Below are positions 11,702 to 23,409 of a stretch of DNA of 64,000 nucleotides, one piece after another. Every line of letters begins with the position of its first letter. The stretch's first letter is position 1. Below the pieces are notes generated by a model. The model searched no databases. It was given only the letters and a program-made list of their open reading frames with translations, and had not been told where the DNA came from. Location: contig BDGG01000003.1 in NCBI GenBank assembly GCA_001949185.1, forward strand, positions 1,445,270 to 1,509,269. Reading direction: 5' to 3'. The DNA is from Ramazzottius varieornatus (taxonomy: Eukaryota > Tardigrada > Eutardigrada > Parachela > Ramazzottiidae). Position numbers and translations under genes: made by a program.

Positions 11702-13956
11702 TTACGGTGTCAAACCTCTCCGATGAAGTTTGGCCGCCAGAAAGGAATGGATGAGGAATACTGCTGGTTTGGGGGACGATTTTAGGTCTATTACCTGCAG
11801 GAAGAGGAAGGATCGTTAGCTGAAATATGACAAGTGCAGCTTATTACTGTCAAACCGGAAGTCATAAAGTCATGAGCTCACGTAGGGATCTGTCGAATCG
11901 ATGAACTCCAAATACAGGATGTGTTTGCCGTCATCGGCTGTGGCACGGAGCTTCTCGAAGGGCTGCTGCCAGTATATGTCTCGTCGTGAGGCATTACCGG
12001 AAAGAAGGATGAAGCCTTCCTCGAAATGAAGTGTCAGCCTGGCGTCTTGTCCTTGCCAATTACAACCTGCAACAAAAAGTCAAAACAACATTTTTATCCG
12101 ATGAATGAGCAAACCATAATATAACCGATTCGAAGGTCTAAGCATCTGAGTTTATATTTGGGACGTGTGGCAAATGAACTGAACTACATCGTTATCCCAA
12201 GTGGCGTAGGTTTTCATTCTGAACTGCTGAAACTGTGCGCCCTTTTGAGAAAACATTCTGGGTCAAATCATTTGCTCACATCCCATCTCACTTACTCCAA
12301 GAGCTTTCTTTGGTGAGTTCCACAGCGCGGAAGGTACCCTGTATTATTGCTTTGACCCACGCGGATAAGTCTCTACAGGTCTGTAGCTGGAAAAGATGAC
12401 GCTCTATGCCATGCCTAGTCCCGGTTCTTATCTGAAAAGTTATGGGCTCGGAGCTCAAGTCGAGCTTCGACGACGCTTTGGAAGAAAGAGTGTTGTTCCT
12501 GGAACCAGTTGGCGCATGAAGAACCCTATGTACACAAACAGTTATCTCCCGAAGTCACTCAGTGAAGAATATAGGAATTCATACCTTGTAGCGATTAGCT
12601 CGCAAGCGAACCCAGGCGTGGCCCATTCGTCTTTGGTCCACGGAACCGAATCGAAGACCATCATTTGCTTATCGGTTATTGCGGCGAAGACTGGCTTCAG
12701 CTGCTGTTGACCGTCCATGTAAACCTATAAGAACAGAGCAGATGGGCTCTTAACATTCGCTCGGGTAATTTGATCAAATTTAATGAAACGAAGCGAACCT
12801 TTTCCGCCATCCAGCCGATGGTGGCTAAATGGCTGCCAGATAGCACTTTATGCAGCACTCGATTACACTGGGACAATAACTTTTTATTGAGCTCTGTAAT
12901 GGTGGAATGGATCATGTTGAACCAGGAGGTGCCGTTGGAGGGATCGGCGAATTTTAGCTGGCAGGAATGTCGTAAATTTGGCGATTGCAGCAGGAGGACC
13001 GTCGCGTCGGACTGCATGGACTGTTCCACCAGACGCGACAAGTAGCATAACAGCAACGGTATCGATTTAGTATCAGACCGTAAATTCCGAGGCGTCAACG
13101 ATATTGCATCCTAAAAGAAGCGAAGCAAGATAATGAAAATTCCCTGAATCGTTGTAAAATGAGGCAAGTCCGTGAACGCAACAAGGAAGATGAATTCCGA
13201 CAAGAACCATCAATCAACACAAAACACAGACTGGCGAAAGCACCTGCAGTCTTGTGGTGGTTAAAAACAAGAATCAACCGTAAGAGCTTGATTGACTTAC
13301 CTTGAGAAATCCATGTGGTAATTCCCATCCAACTTCCCTCATGGCCATGACTTTCCGGTAAAACGGTGTGGTCTCTTGCAGAAATTGGACTGCAAACACC
13401 CGCAAAGAATTAGGGAAGGCGTAGGATGGTAGACAAGACTAGACGGTAGTTTCATACCTTCAAGAACGACGACACTTCCGGCGTCTTTCAGACATCCGAC
13501 AGCTTCATCGTGGGAAGCTTGGCTCAAGTCGAACTCGTTGCACGACAAGATGGCATCTCCGACCGATAGCTGACCCGTCTCGCTGGCAGCCATGCCTTCG
13601 AATATCTTGCTGATGACAATAGGCATTCCATTCTCATGGCCACCTTTAATACTGATCCCCAGACCACTGTCCGCGTCTTTGACGATCCTGACGATTCTCT
13701 TCTCGTTGGACAGGTTTTCTTTGGCGTGGACGTAGTTCTTGGTAGCGTCATGGTACTTTGGCGGACCATGGTCGTAGTCATCTTCGCTAAAGGTGTTATC
13801 CTCAAAGCTGAGTAGAAGGACGTCGTCTTCCAGGTTGAGTCCGGCGTTGATCCACTGCTGCTGGATGAGAACTTGGACCGAGTTGAAACTGGACGCATCT
13901 TCGTGTGCTCGCATTCGTAGACCAGGCATCTTTTGCCGTCGTATGGAGTTATACAT
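11702..13956 (-). CDS. Syntrophin, alpha/beta type
   Basis: Syntrophins are cytoplasmic adaptors of the dystrophin-glycoprotein complex that bring channels and signalling proteins to the membrane through a PDZ domain. The minus-strand join is 13458-13956, 13301-13389, 12799-13110, 12585-12724, 12296-12525, 11882-12066 and 11702-11794, giving 515 residues with consistent phases. The PDZ domain carries [20 protein letters not shown], inside a split N-terminal PH domain. It is followed by IGWMAEK, a second PH domain ([15 protein letters not shown]) with [16 protein letters not shown], and the C-terminal syntrophin-unique region ([18 protein letters not shown]). The gene ends in [15 protein letters not shown], as in alpha and beta rather than gamma forms. 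Start at 13956 is chosen for its good context and in-frame fit; a further 5' exon cannot be excluded. One intron uses a GTTCGC donor (at 12798). Confidence 0.92.
12160..12246 (+). repeat. Diverged intronic hairpin-family sequence, copy 5 (syntrophin intron)
   Basis: It aligns with 8583-8668 (shared TTGGGACGT, CTGAAC, ATCGTTA, CTGAAA, TGTGCGCC). It ends in GTGGCG / TGCGCC arms and lies in the intron 12067-12295, in the same orientation relative to transcription as its partner. Confidence 0.5.
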
Positions 13957-15540
13957 GGTGCTCCCTTTTCTTCGTGAGCAGAAGTCGCGAAATCAAACGT
14001 GAACATCCAGAAAAATTACCATAAGCAAACATGACCGACTTCGGACTTCCGATTGCCTGTAAAATAAAGCCATAATTGGCCTGTAAGGTGGCACACAAGT
14101 CAATCAGCTTTTGACTAGCGGCATAGGAGCGTCAGGGCGGAGCTACTCATGCCGTCACACGGAATCCGTACCGCAATTTGGTCCGCCCAACAGGCGGACG
14201 GTCCGTCATCGCTCTGCTGCTGTAGTTAGTGGAATTCCAGTCAAGCACATCAGGAAAAGTTGCTCCGAAAGAGAAATGTTGGCACAGTTTGTAAATAATC
14301 ATCCCATTCAGCCGATTGGAAAAGTAGAGCAGGCACTCAGCGTGTAATCCGGTCGCCGACAAGACAGCAACAGAAGCTATGCAAACAAGCGAGCTTAAAG
14401 TCTCATCAGTGATGCCACGCGTCCATTTGGTAAATAGGAAGAAATGCAGGCACCATTCATGGTAAGCTCATTAAAAAATTAAGAGTAACTCTAAACATTA
14501 GCTTACTGCATCCGTCTGGTGCGCTAACGAGGTTCGCATCTTCCGATTAGAGGATGATCCATTCGAAAGAAGCTGAAGAGGGACGGTTCGATTGAAAGCA
14601 AATGTTTGATCTCTCATCGACGAGCCAACACTTTAAACTCAAATCGATTTTACTCACAGAGTGAGCAAATTCATCTCGGGTATTCCACTTCCTCGCAGTG
14701 GGAGTGGAACTCAGAACGATGCAATGTTGTTTGCTCCATACTCCACTACTCCATCAGACCGGTTTACACACGGAAGTGAGAGGAGTTCGCTCTTGTCGAA
14801 CAAAGGACTTCAATGTCGTTTCACTTTTGTGTCTTGACTGTCTTCCTTCTTTCTGCCTTTTCATTTTGCAAGGGTCATGATGCTCTACAGATCATCAAAC
14901 GTGGCGCACGAGAAAGACATTACACTATGCTTCCTGAGTCTGGGAAAAGGCGACGAACCATCGGAACAGGAAAGAATGGAGCATCATCCATGTGTGGGAA
15001 GGAGGAAGTGCGCTGAAAGGCGCCATCGATGCCAACACGTCGAAGTCCAGTAATCGATAAGTATCACCCTCAGAGGATTTCTCTGCTCATAAGCTGTGTC
15101 CGTGTCGTCTTCTCTTGATCTGAAGGAACGACCAAGCCATTGGAACAGACACTTGTTTACTGATATCTTTCCGTACCAAAGTAATCATCTTTCATTCCTT
15201 TTACTTGCAGGATCCACGCCATTAGAGAGCTACAGCAAGTCGTTTCACGAAAACCCTGGAGTGGCACCAAAACCGACTTTTATCGGGAAATAATACTAAG
15301 GTACAAGTGGACTGGTGGAATGAAAAACAGTCACATCAATCAGATACGGATTTTGTCGAATGAGAAAGGCATTTTTCGCGCAGAACCCAACTGTTCAGGA
15401 GACGACTTTCTGAACTTGACGTTCAGGTGCCCACCTGAGGCCCAATGCATTTTTACACTGCAGAAATACGGTCGATCTGTAGTATTTCCGCCCTAACAGC
15501 CAAAATCTATAACATTGATAATTTCTGCCGTCGTCAATGT
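13957..15540. other. Upstream flank of syntrophin, nothing recognised
   Basis: No frame in this 1.6 kb shows a recognisable protein or a consistent exon chain. The syntrophin promoter and 5' UTR presumably lie in its first part. Confidence 0.35.
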
Positions 15541-15559
15541 TAAACGGACTGCTAATGCT

Positions 15560-15735
15560 GCACAGGTCGACGGTAGAAACGTGATGGGGAAGTGCAGCGG
15601 TAATTCGTCCATAGCGAAAACTCACCACCGAAAAGGGTTATAGAAACACGGCAGAAACATGGTGGGGAAACGTAGTGGTATTTCATCCATAGCGAAAATT
15701 CACTATCGAAAAGAACCCCAGAAATACGGCGGAAA
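15560..15735. repeat. Two tandem copies of an ~85-bp unit
   Basis: The unit GTAGAAACGTGATGGGGAAG...TCCATAGCGAAAACTCAC is followed directly by a similar unit GCAGAAACATGGTGGGGAAA...TCCATAGCGAAAATTCAC. A partial third start (CGGCGGAAACACCGTG) follows. Single-strand similarity is about 80 percent by eye. Confidence 0.6.
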
Positions 15736-15919
15736 CACCGTGTGCAAATTTACGATTTTGCTGGGAATATCGAATGAGCTGGTTGGTACGTAATTACTGG
15801 TACCGGAAAGTTCTGAATCTGTTGAAAACTAATTAAAATCAAAATGTTTCAATAAATAAAAAATCAGATCAGAAATAGGCAAGAGTATCAGGAGCAGCAA
15901 AATTCAACGGGAATGAATT

Positions 15920-16640
15920 TTAAACGGAAGGCAGTGGAGCAATCTTCTTGTTTTTCTTGCGGAGTCCAGAGCAGTGAGTACTGATTCTCTTGTCGATTTC
16001 CGCAGTCTTTGGTTGGGTCAACTTCTTCCCGTCACAGAACATAGCGACCATATCTGAAGACGAGTCGAAGCGTAAAGACATTATCTTCGGCACAGTACGA
16101 CATGTTTTGAAATTGCTGATGATAAATCATTACCTGTATGAACTGCTGCCTTTCAGTCCATGAAACAAGAGCGTGTTCCGAAGACAATCCATGGCTACCT
16201 GACTGAAGCGCTGGTTGACCGCTCTGGGTACTCTGTCCATGGGGATGGCTTATGACGGTGGTGATGGAGTTGTCAGGCAGGTTAACGGCAGTATCCGACT
16301 GGACGTTACTTGGTTGCAGCACAGCAGCGGCGTAACTCTTCCCCATCGAGTCTAAGGCTTCATCGGTGGCAGCATCTTTCAGTTTACCTTCGAGACTCTT
16401 GTAGGCTTCCTTGGCTGTCTTGCCGATCTCTTGGTCGAGGAAGATTGCCGGAAACGGCTTGCCTCTGCCTTGTCACTTGACCATGCAGTTCGATCCAACA
16501 GTTGGAGTATCAGGGCCGTCTCCTTGCACATACCAGGATGGCTGAACGACACCTAACTTCGGTGGCTCATCAGCATAAAGTAGACCACCCAGGCACTGCC
16601 ACTCTTCTCCATCTCGAACAGGAATAAGCAGATTGACAAT
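15920..16640 (-). pseudogene. Unrecognised coding remnant with in-frame stop
   Basis: On the minus strand a coherent frame reads LLIPVRDGEEWQCLGGLLYA near 16600, then PSWYVQGDGPDTPTVG. It hits TGA (about 16474-16476) and continues in the same frame as GKPFPAIFLDQEIGKTAKEA and on to a Gln/Ser-rich part ending at a plausible GTAATG donor near 16130. A separate basic segment, CDGKKLTQPKTAEIDKR, follows nearer 15960-16050. The composition before and after the stop is equally protein-like, so I read it as a decayed gene or transposon protein. I do not recognise the family. Confidence 0.4.
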
Positions 16641-17039
16641 GTGGAAAAGGCTGAAGAGCTACAACTGACAGTGTTTTTCAGTGAGACGTACACTACCATG
16701 CTGAATTATGAAAACGCTCGGCAGGTGAGCTCATGTTTGTGACGTAACGAGGGCACTGGTGCTGTCATTACCGTTGGGCCGTTTTCCTTCCCCTCCTCCC
16801 GGGTCTATCCACTACAGAAACCGGGCTGAAGTTGCACAGTCGCACTTCCACCACACTTTATCAATAGCTTCAGAACTTCTTCCGCGTTTCTGTAGCCCTA
16901 ACGGCATCCCTGTAGTGTACCACAGAAACGCTCCCCTTGAAGTTTGAAAATGCATTGGGGGGTGCTCATACAGGTTTGTAGAGAATTTAATGGGCTATCG
17001 AAGAAGCGTGAAGGAAGTTTTGTTCAACAACTGGTTATA

Positions 17040-17580
17040 CAGTTAAAGGGAGGAAGCAGAATTTCGGGATCTCGTATAGCAACTCGTTCTGGTAAAACAA
17101 AAACTTCGCTGATCACCGCCAGTGGCGGCTGCGTACAGATTTCCACCGATGACCTTTGTCCTACTGAAGTTCCGACGCCACAATGAAACTTTGGCGGGAA
17201 CCGGAAGGGTATTTCCGGTTTCCGATCCAGGTATGGGTCCACATACGAAAAAGTGCAAAAATCCAAAATTCATATAAGAGGTATAAAAATTCAACAGGAT
17301 TGGTGGTAGTTCCTGCGGATTGCCGATCAGGAATATCTGAAAACCAAAGGGGTTACTTGAAACAGAGAAGAATTTGATTAAAGACAGTTGACGAAACCAA
17401 TGCCCTAGTAGTACAGCCCATGCAAGCAAACTGGCCACCACTCTTGCAAAAAATTGGTTATCTTCCAATGACGATTTCGAGAGCTGTTCCTTATTTTGCC
17501 TGATAGCCCCAACTTCCCCTTTTGGAAAAGTACCAGACATCTCAATCGAACTAAATCGAACTACCATAGTCGAAGTAACG
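17040..17580 (-). repeat. Repeat R1, minus-strand copy
   Basis: Read on the minus strand, 17221-17350 contains TTTCAGATATTCCTGATCGG, GCAATCCGCAGGAACTACCA and TGGATTTTTGCAC. It aligns with the plus strand at 20118-20242. The family is unknown and the outer limits are approximate. Confidence 0.55.
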
Positions 17581-18427
17581 ATCGCAAAAGCTCACGGCTC
17601 GACGGGAGCAGTCGTGTAGAGACCCTTGTTTTCCCGTTGTTTTTCGAACGGTCCCAAAACAGACCTGTGCTTCGAAAAATTTTGTTTTAGACAACGAAAA
17701 GACTTCGCTGATGCAGAATGATAGTGCATGTGATCTACTATCGGACGCACTAGAGTTCGCGTGAAATGAGTCACGCTTGACTTTAGTAGACTTGAATTCC
17801 AGGAAAAAAAAGTTGATGCTCGGTCGGATGACGACCCTCACCCGAAAAATTTCTTCTCGGCAACCAGCGGTACTTTCAAAGAATTCGTTGCTGGTTGATT
17901 CTAGTAGCTTATTGACAGGGCTTTCGCCCGTGGCCGAAAAGTTAGGCCTGAAACTCTCATCGTGAATTGTCCGACAAGTTTGAAAAATCAGTGGTGACAG
18001 CTTTGCTTGAACGCTGTACATAGATCAATATCGAAATGCAAGCAAAGACTAAAACAGCGAAACACCACGATGACCACGCTGTTTTTCCTCCTCACGGGCT
18101 GCAAGAAATCGCCCGAATGGTGTCTGCGTCTGAATAGTCGAATTAATCTCTCACAATGATTCCAGTCGTAATGAGTTTTTCATCTCTCGAATGTCTTAAG
18201 CGTTTTTGACGTAACGAGCCGCACAAGTGGTCCTCGTGCATACTTCGTAACACATGCGGACCTAGTTTTATCTCTGACTTGCCAGCAAATACTTGAATTC
18301 AACATAGCACTCAGTCTGATAAGCACCGATCACCTGGATGCACTAGTGTAGATTACCTGCATTTGTTAACATAAAATCAAAACATTCATCAACATAAATT
18401 AAGTGGACAAATCCGGATATATCCGGC
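17581..18427. other. Repeat-rich noncoding stretch, nothing recognised
   Basis: No gene or clear element was identified between repeat R1 and the first hAT MITE. Confidence 0.35.
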
Positions 18428-19090
18428 TAGTGATGTTCTAGTATGGGTTAATGAGATCTAATATAATAAAAATAAACATCCGCCGTCCACCGAAGTCTTA
18501 ATGATTTGCAATTACTATAGTAGAACCTCTGCCTGATTTAAGAAAATCTTACTACAGTAGAACTTTCGGGGGTTTGTGATTAGAAATATATTTTAATATC
18601 GGGGAGCTCGACGGAAGATCTGAAGATTCAGAATCACAACCATCAGATCAGCAAAAATACTGTAGTACAGCTTGCACCCTGCACCTGCACACTGTAACAT
18701 GGCCGGTTGAAGTGTCAGACTGTATGCAGGTGCACGATATTTAAGCGTATTTATTTTGCAGTAGCCCTACTGTGCTGCTGTAGAGGCATCATTATGGTGT
18801 GGCGCACTTTATAAGGCGTGGTCGCACATCGAGAAACCAACGCACACGCATCAGAACTCAGCAAATCAACCAGTTTTTCGAATCCGCGGTAGCGTTACCC
18901 GTATTAAAATATATTTTACTATAGATGACGGACAACTTGATAATAATAAAATATCGCACTTCCAGTTTCAGGCTACTAAAATATAAATATTGGAGTGCAG
19001 TGCCTAATTCTGTTTACTAAATATTACTAAATATAGTAGATCCTGAAACCATCTACTTTAAAAAAATATTACTATACTAGAACATCACTA
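18428..19090 (-). mobile_element. hAT-type MITE, family H1, copy 1
   Basis: A 663-bp element without coding capacity. Its ends are inverted repeats of TAGTGATGTTCTAGTAT. The flanking 8-bp duplications are tatccggc (18420-18427) and catccggc (19091-19098), differing in one base. It is nearly identical to the reverse complement of 26772-27444. An 8-bp duplication and TAGNG termini are characteristic of hAT transposons. Confidence 0.9.
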
Positions 19091-19729
19091 CATCCGGCAG
19101 TCTCATCAGAGAGACTAGAGGGGGTAGAGGAACCGCTGTGTATGCCGTACAGCCGTAAAATATGGAAGCCGTGGTGGCACTTACCACTACTGACGAATAT
19201 CACCATTGGTTCGATACGCGCACATAGAGGCCACGCTCCGGCAGAGTCGGTTGCGTTACGGTGGGTATACAGCCTCCAAGCACGATGATATGGAACGTGA
19301 AAACTCATCTGTACACTGCAAGGCCTACGTCCAGCCGTGATCCAAGCGTTCACAAGTGGCAAGGAGGAAATCAGCAGGAGGAAGGAAGCACGAAGCTTCG
19401 TTTGAGGACGGGATGTCTTGGTTCCAGAATGTCCATCAGCGGTCTCTTTCGTCAGCAGGAATGGGGCTGTTCAGCGTTGATGTTCCGGTATCAGTCCTCC
19501 TCCGTCGCTAGCTGGTTCCCAACGAGTAATCTGCAATACGTTCTACGGAAAAAAGTTAGGAAGGGAGACGCTCCAGGTAGGGTACAGATCAGTCAGATCC
19601 TTGGCAAGCGTGATCCTATTTAGAAATGATCGACGTGGCACGTGCCTTGCCCACCCGTAAGCTATGTTCGTTTGCCACGCGCTTCGATACTTACGGTAGC
19701 AGCTCCGCAGCGAGCCGTATTTAGGTGCT

Positions 19730-19774
19730 TGCCGGACCTATGCCTGCCGGACCTATGCCTGCCGGACCTATGCC
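19730..19774 (+). repeat. Three perfect tandem copies of a 15-bp unit
   Basis: TGCCGGACCTATGCC is repeated three times without change. Its length is a multiple of three, but no gene is recognised here. Confidence 0.85.
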
Positions 19775-19999
19775 ACAAACGCAGGCGCTTCATGTACTTG
19801 CATACACAGTTAATGCGCAGCGGCTCGGTCGATCAGGTTGGGCCGAACTGTCGGTTTAACCCGGGCAGCTCAAGGTCATCGGTGGTCATCCCTTTGACCT
19901 CGAAATTCAATGGAAGCTAGTCCGGCAATGATTTTATCATTGGTAGACTGGCGTGACGTACGTACACGTCTCTGTACCCCCTCTAGTCTCTCTGGTCTC

Positions 20000-20560
20000 A
20001 TTATACATAGTTCATGGTTCATTAACATTCGTTACAACTAATCGTCTTGATCGAAATAGTTTTTTTTTCCAGCAATCATTTTGGAAGCAAGAACAGGTTT
20101 TATTCCATCTAGTTCTTCTTGCCTTTCAGATATTTCTGTTGGGCAATCCGCAGGAACTACCATCAATCTCGCCGAATTTTGAACCTTATATCATTTTTTG
20201 GATTTTTGCAATTTCACGCATGTCGTCCCATACCTGGGCAGGNNNNNNNNNNNNNNNNNNNNNNNNNNNNNNNNNNNNNNNNNNNNNNNNNNTCAAATTA
20301 CAGGATGAAAATTCCACAGGATCATTTCATAGTTACATTCAGCCTAAACAAGATTTCATGAAAGGAAAAGCTTGGATCATTTCCAAATCTGGCGACTTCT
20401 GAAACAAAAGAAGGAGCACCTCTAGGATCGAAACTCAAACTGCAAACAGAGAAAGCGTGTCGGCCGGAGGCCGGCGAAATCTTCCAAATTTTGCTTCAAA
20501 AGACATTCACGGCTTACTTTCCGGCACATGGAAAAAGTACGACAAAACAAAGGGAATTAC
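20000..20560 (+). repeat. Repeat R1, plus-strand copy, interrupted by an assembly gap
   Basis: It is homologous to the minus strand of 17040-17580 (shared TTTCAGATATTTCTGTTGGG and GCAATCCGCAGGAACTACCA). The 50-N gap at 20243-20292 lies inside it. The two R1 copies are inverted around H1 copy 1. Confidence 0.55.
20243..20292. other. Assembly gap (50 N)
   Basis: Unknown bases. It is probably a scaffold join inside a repeat. Confidence 1.
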
Positions 20561-21401
20561 TAGGCCGATCACACGCACGATCCGAACGAACAAATGATGC
20601 TTGCCGCAAGTTACCCATTTGGTTTTGATGAGGATTGGAACATGCATGGATGATGACTATTCAACCGCCTCGGTTGTTATTCCGCTCATTGACCTTCTGA
20701 ATAAGTAGCATTCTCCCGTTTTGATTTCAAATACTTCTTGATTGACTGGAACGGCTGTACGCCTGTACTCGGACCTGATTCATGTGTACGACTCCGTTCA
20801 GTAAGATACATTATGAAAATCAGAGATCTTATCAGTTGATCTTCCCCGGCAGCGGAATGATCGGTAGGTAATTCCAAATTTGTGGAACGGCCATTCGGTA
20901 GCCCTTCGAGCTGCTTAAACATTCGAAGCCAGTCTGTGCTCAAGTGGTCTGCAGGGGGTTGACCGTTTGGAAAATCTCGGGGTCTATCGTTGGTGAAACA
21001 GAGCTTAAACTGCTAGGATAGCGTCCATCGGTACTTGGAAGTGCCCGGCGCAAGTGGTATTGCAATCGTGGTGGTCCATGTCATCCCACTCTCTTCCCGT
21101 GCGCGATCGTAGTGGGCTCCGAAAAAAGGCACACATCGCTGCACTTTTCTGCGTGAAACTGCTCAGTTTCTTGCGCATGAATTTATTTTATTCTTGCTGG
21201 TTTGAGTCTGTGAAACCGCATAACTGTACTTTTTCGTGTAGCGAATAGTGAAATTCCGGGATGATCCTGTTTTTCTAAATCGCACCCAACTTATCATTTC
21301 TAGCACTCCCTTTCAAATCTTTTTGGCCAGTTTTTTTGCCTTGGACGTTGTGCGGTATTCCCTGTGCTTGCTTAAGTGTTTCGTGATGAACAATAGTGAC
21401 A
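20561..21401. other. Noncoding stretch, nothing recognised
   Basis: No exon or element boundary was identified. Confidence 0.3.
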
Positions 21402-22616
21402 TAGTGCAGGCAACGATACGGTGTACCGATATCGTATCGTAATATATCGAATCTTTTGCGATAAGATATGCGGCAGATATCGTATCGAAAATATCGGTAT
21501 GAAACTCTTATCGAATAACGCAATAAAGTATTCGGCGACATCGTATTGCGCCATAACGATATTTTCGATATATATGTATTTTGCTGAACGCCCAACTCGG
21601 CAATAATATCACGTTTACGGAAGACTAGCTGATTTCAAAGCCTTGATTCCGGCCATGGTATGCCGAGCAGGCGAGGACGCTCCGTTCATTCGGCTTTGGT
21701 ACACGAACGGCGGGATATTATGGGCGAGTGAAAATTACGAACCAGGCCCTTTCGCTACGCCGGCACGGGCAGGTGATTCTCGCTACAAGTGAAAAACAGC
21801 TGCCCAGCTACAAGTACGTGCTGGATGTTAGGCCGAGAAGCTAAAACCTGTCATGTTAATTTTATTGTAACCATGAGATCTTTTCTCTACCGGAACAAGC
21901 ACACCTTTAAGAGTCAGAGGAGCACACCATGATAATTTCGGAATCTCAAATCACAATGGTAGTCGGAGCGAAAATCACTGAGTCGAACGAGGTACCTACT
22001 ACAATTCCGTGTTGCTCGATCTTGCACGTTTCTATCGCAAAACTGGTTACGGGATGGATATTGGGACAAAGAGTCCAGAAGTTCTCCGAGAGAAAGTCGA
22101 ATGGGTATGCACAGCTGATCAGCTGATGGATACTGTCCATGACAATTTTCTACGGTTGAATTTTACTACGTTATGTCATTTGTCCGATTTCTCGCGCTGA
22201 CTTCCATACAAATTGTAAATTTGCCGTCTTTTCCGCCTGGCCCGTAATTTTTACTGGCCCATAATATCCCGTCGTTCGTGTACTAATTGTATCCCGGTTT
22301 CCATGTATTTGAAGTCGTATAGTCACGTCTTTGCTGTGCTCCACGCTTTCGATCTTACTGATACTTTTTGCGGAAATCAGCTTCTTGAGTTCTTAGTCTC
22401 GAACCAGCGGAATTCCGACAAAATTAAAGTTGCAGAAATATCGATATATCGCCCGCGATATGAATCACATGATACAGTAAATCGAAAATACGGTATCGAA
22501 GAAATATCGTATTGAAGCATCGATACCGAATGAATATCGAAGACCGCGGTAAAATATCCGCCGATACTTTATCGTAAATTATCGTATCGAACCTTATCGT
22601 ATTTTTGCCAGCACTA
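21402..22616. mobile_element. CGATAT-rich MITE, family H2, copy 1, carrying an M1 element
   Basis: The left end is TAGTGCAGGCAACGATAC and the right end, inverted, TAGTGCTGGCAAAAATACG. Both subterminal zones are dense in ATCGATA/CGATACGATAT words. The interior outside the M1 insert matches the reverse complement of the H2 copy at 39390-40019 (for example CTTTCGATCTTACTGATACT). The right-hand flank is aacaatac (22617-22624); a near copy, aacaatag, sits at 21389-21396, five bases before the TIR, so the duplication is not clean. Confidence 0.7.
21702..22280 (-). mobile_element. TA-target MITE, family M1, nested in an H2 MITE
   Basis: The ends are CACGAACGGCGGGATATTAT and, inverted, CACGAACGACGGGATATTAT, flanked by TA at 21700-21701 and 22281-22282. 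Comparison with the uninterrupted H2 copy at 39.4-40.0 kb shows the host sequence resuming directly at the TA, so TA is the duplicated target. Confidence 0.85.
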
Positions 22617-22623
22617 AACAATA

Positions 22624-22790
22624 CACGAACGATGTTTAATTAGGGGATACCAAAAATTTCGGGACAGGCCTTTCGCTACAGCGGTACGGAAGCACGTACG
22701 CACACGACCGATTCACACTATTGTACTTTTCAACACATTTCTACGATCCGAGTTCCATTCTACCGTCCTTTCCGCCGGTCCAAAACAACG
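22624..22790. mobile_element. Partial M1 MITE
   Basis: It begins CACGAACGATG after TA (22622-22623) and keeps the M1 words CGGGACAGGCCTTTCGCTAC and CCGTCCTTTCCGCCGG. No matching right terminus was found. Confidence 0.45.
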
Positions 22791-22839
22791 AAGGCATTAG
22801 AGGAAGAGTTTAAACGTATACACGACCCGTAGCGTAAAG

Positions 22840-23275
22840 TAGAGCACGGAATCTGGCCGCATGCGCTGCACTGCACTGCAGCTGCGCTGTGCTGCAGCAC
22901 AGCAGCAGCGCGTGACCTGACGAAATTTGTGCGGCACAGCACAGCATACAGCAGAAAGCCATAGACTACCGCGCAGATGCACCTACCGGAACCTAACAAA
23001 AAATACGGTTTTTGGGCATTCGAACGTCAGCCGTCTCAGCTTTGCCGTACTTTAGGGCAACGCTCTCCAGGTTGACTACCGATTTCACTGACTGAATCAC
23101 AAACCACGTCAATACATTGGCGTTCCGCGCTGTTGCACCAGGTCAACGTGCATCTACAGCACAGCTGCTTAGCCACTGAGCATAAAAGTTGTGCAGCACA
23201 GCGCAGCGTACAGCGCCCTGGTAAGGTGCGCGGAACAGTTGCAGCGTACTTTTGGACCTGCGGCCCAGTGCTCTA
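22840..23275. mobile_element. Non-autonomous hAT element, family H3 (436 bp)
   Basis: The 8-bp termini TAGAGCAC / GTGCTCTA match perfectly, followed by subterminal CTGGCC(G)...GCGCTGC arrays. A perfect 8-bp target duplication, gcgtaaag, lies at 22832-22839 and 23276-23283. Right-end sequence (GACCTGCGGCCCAG) is shared with the complete hAT element at 23410-26415, so the latter family is its likely source of transposase. The interior has many GCAGCGCAGC words, probably subterminal transposase-binding repeats. Confidence 0.92.
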
Positions 23276-23409
23276 GCGTAAAGCGGGGTGAGAGCGTAGT
23301 AAGTGACGTAAGCATCTGCGGAAAAACTGAGCTATGGTTACTGTAATATCGTACGGCGTCTCGCGCACGCTCGGACTGTGTAGTTACAATCAACTTTCAA
23401 GGTAGACAC

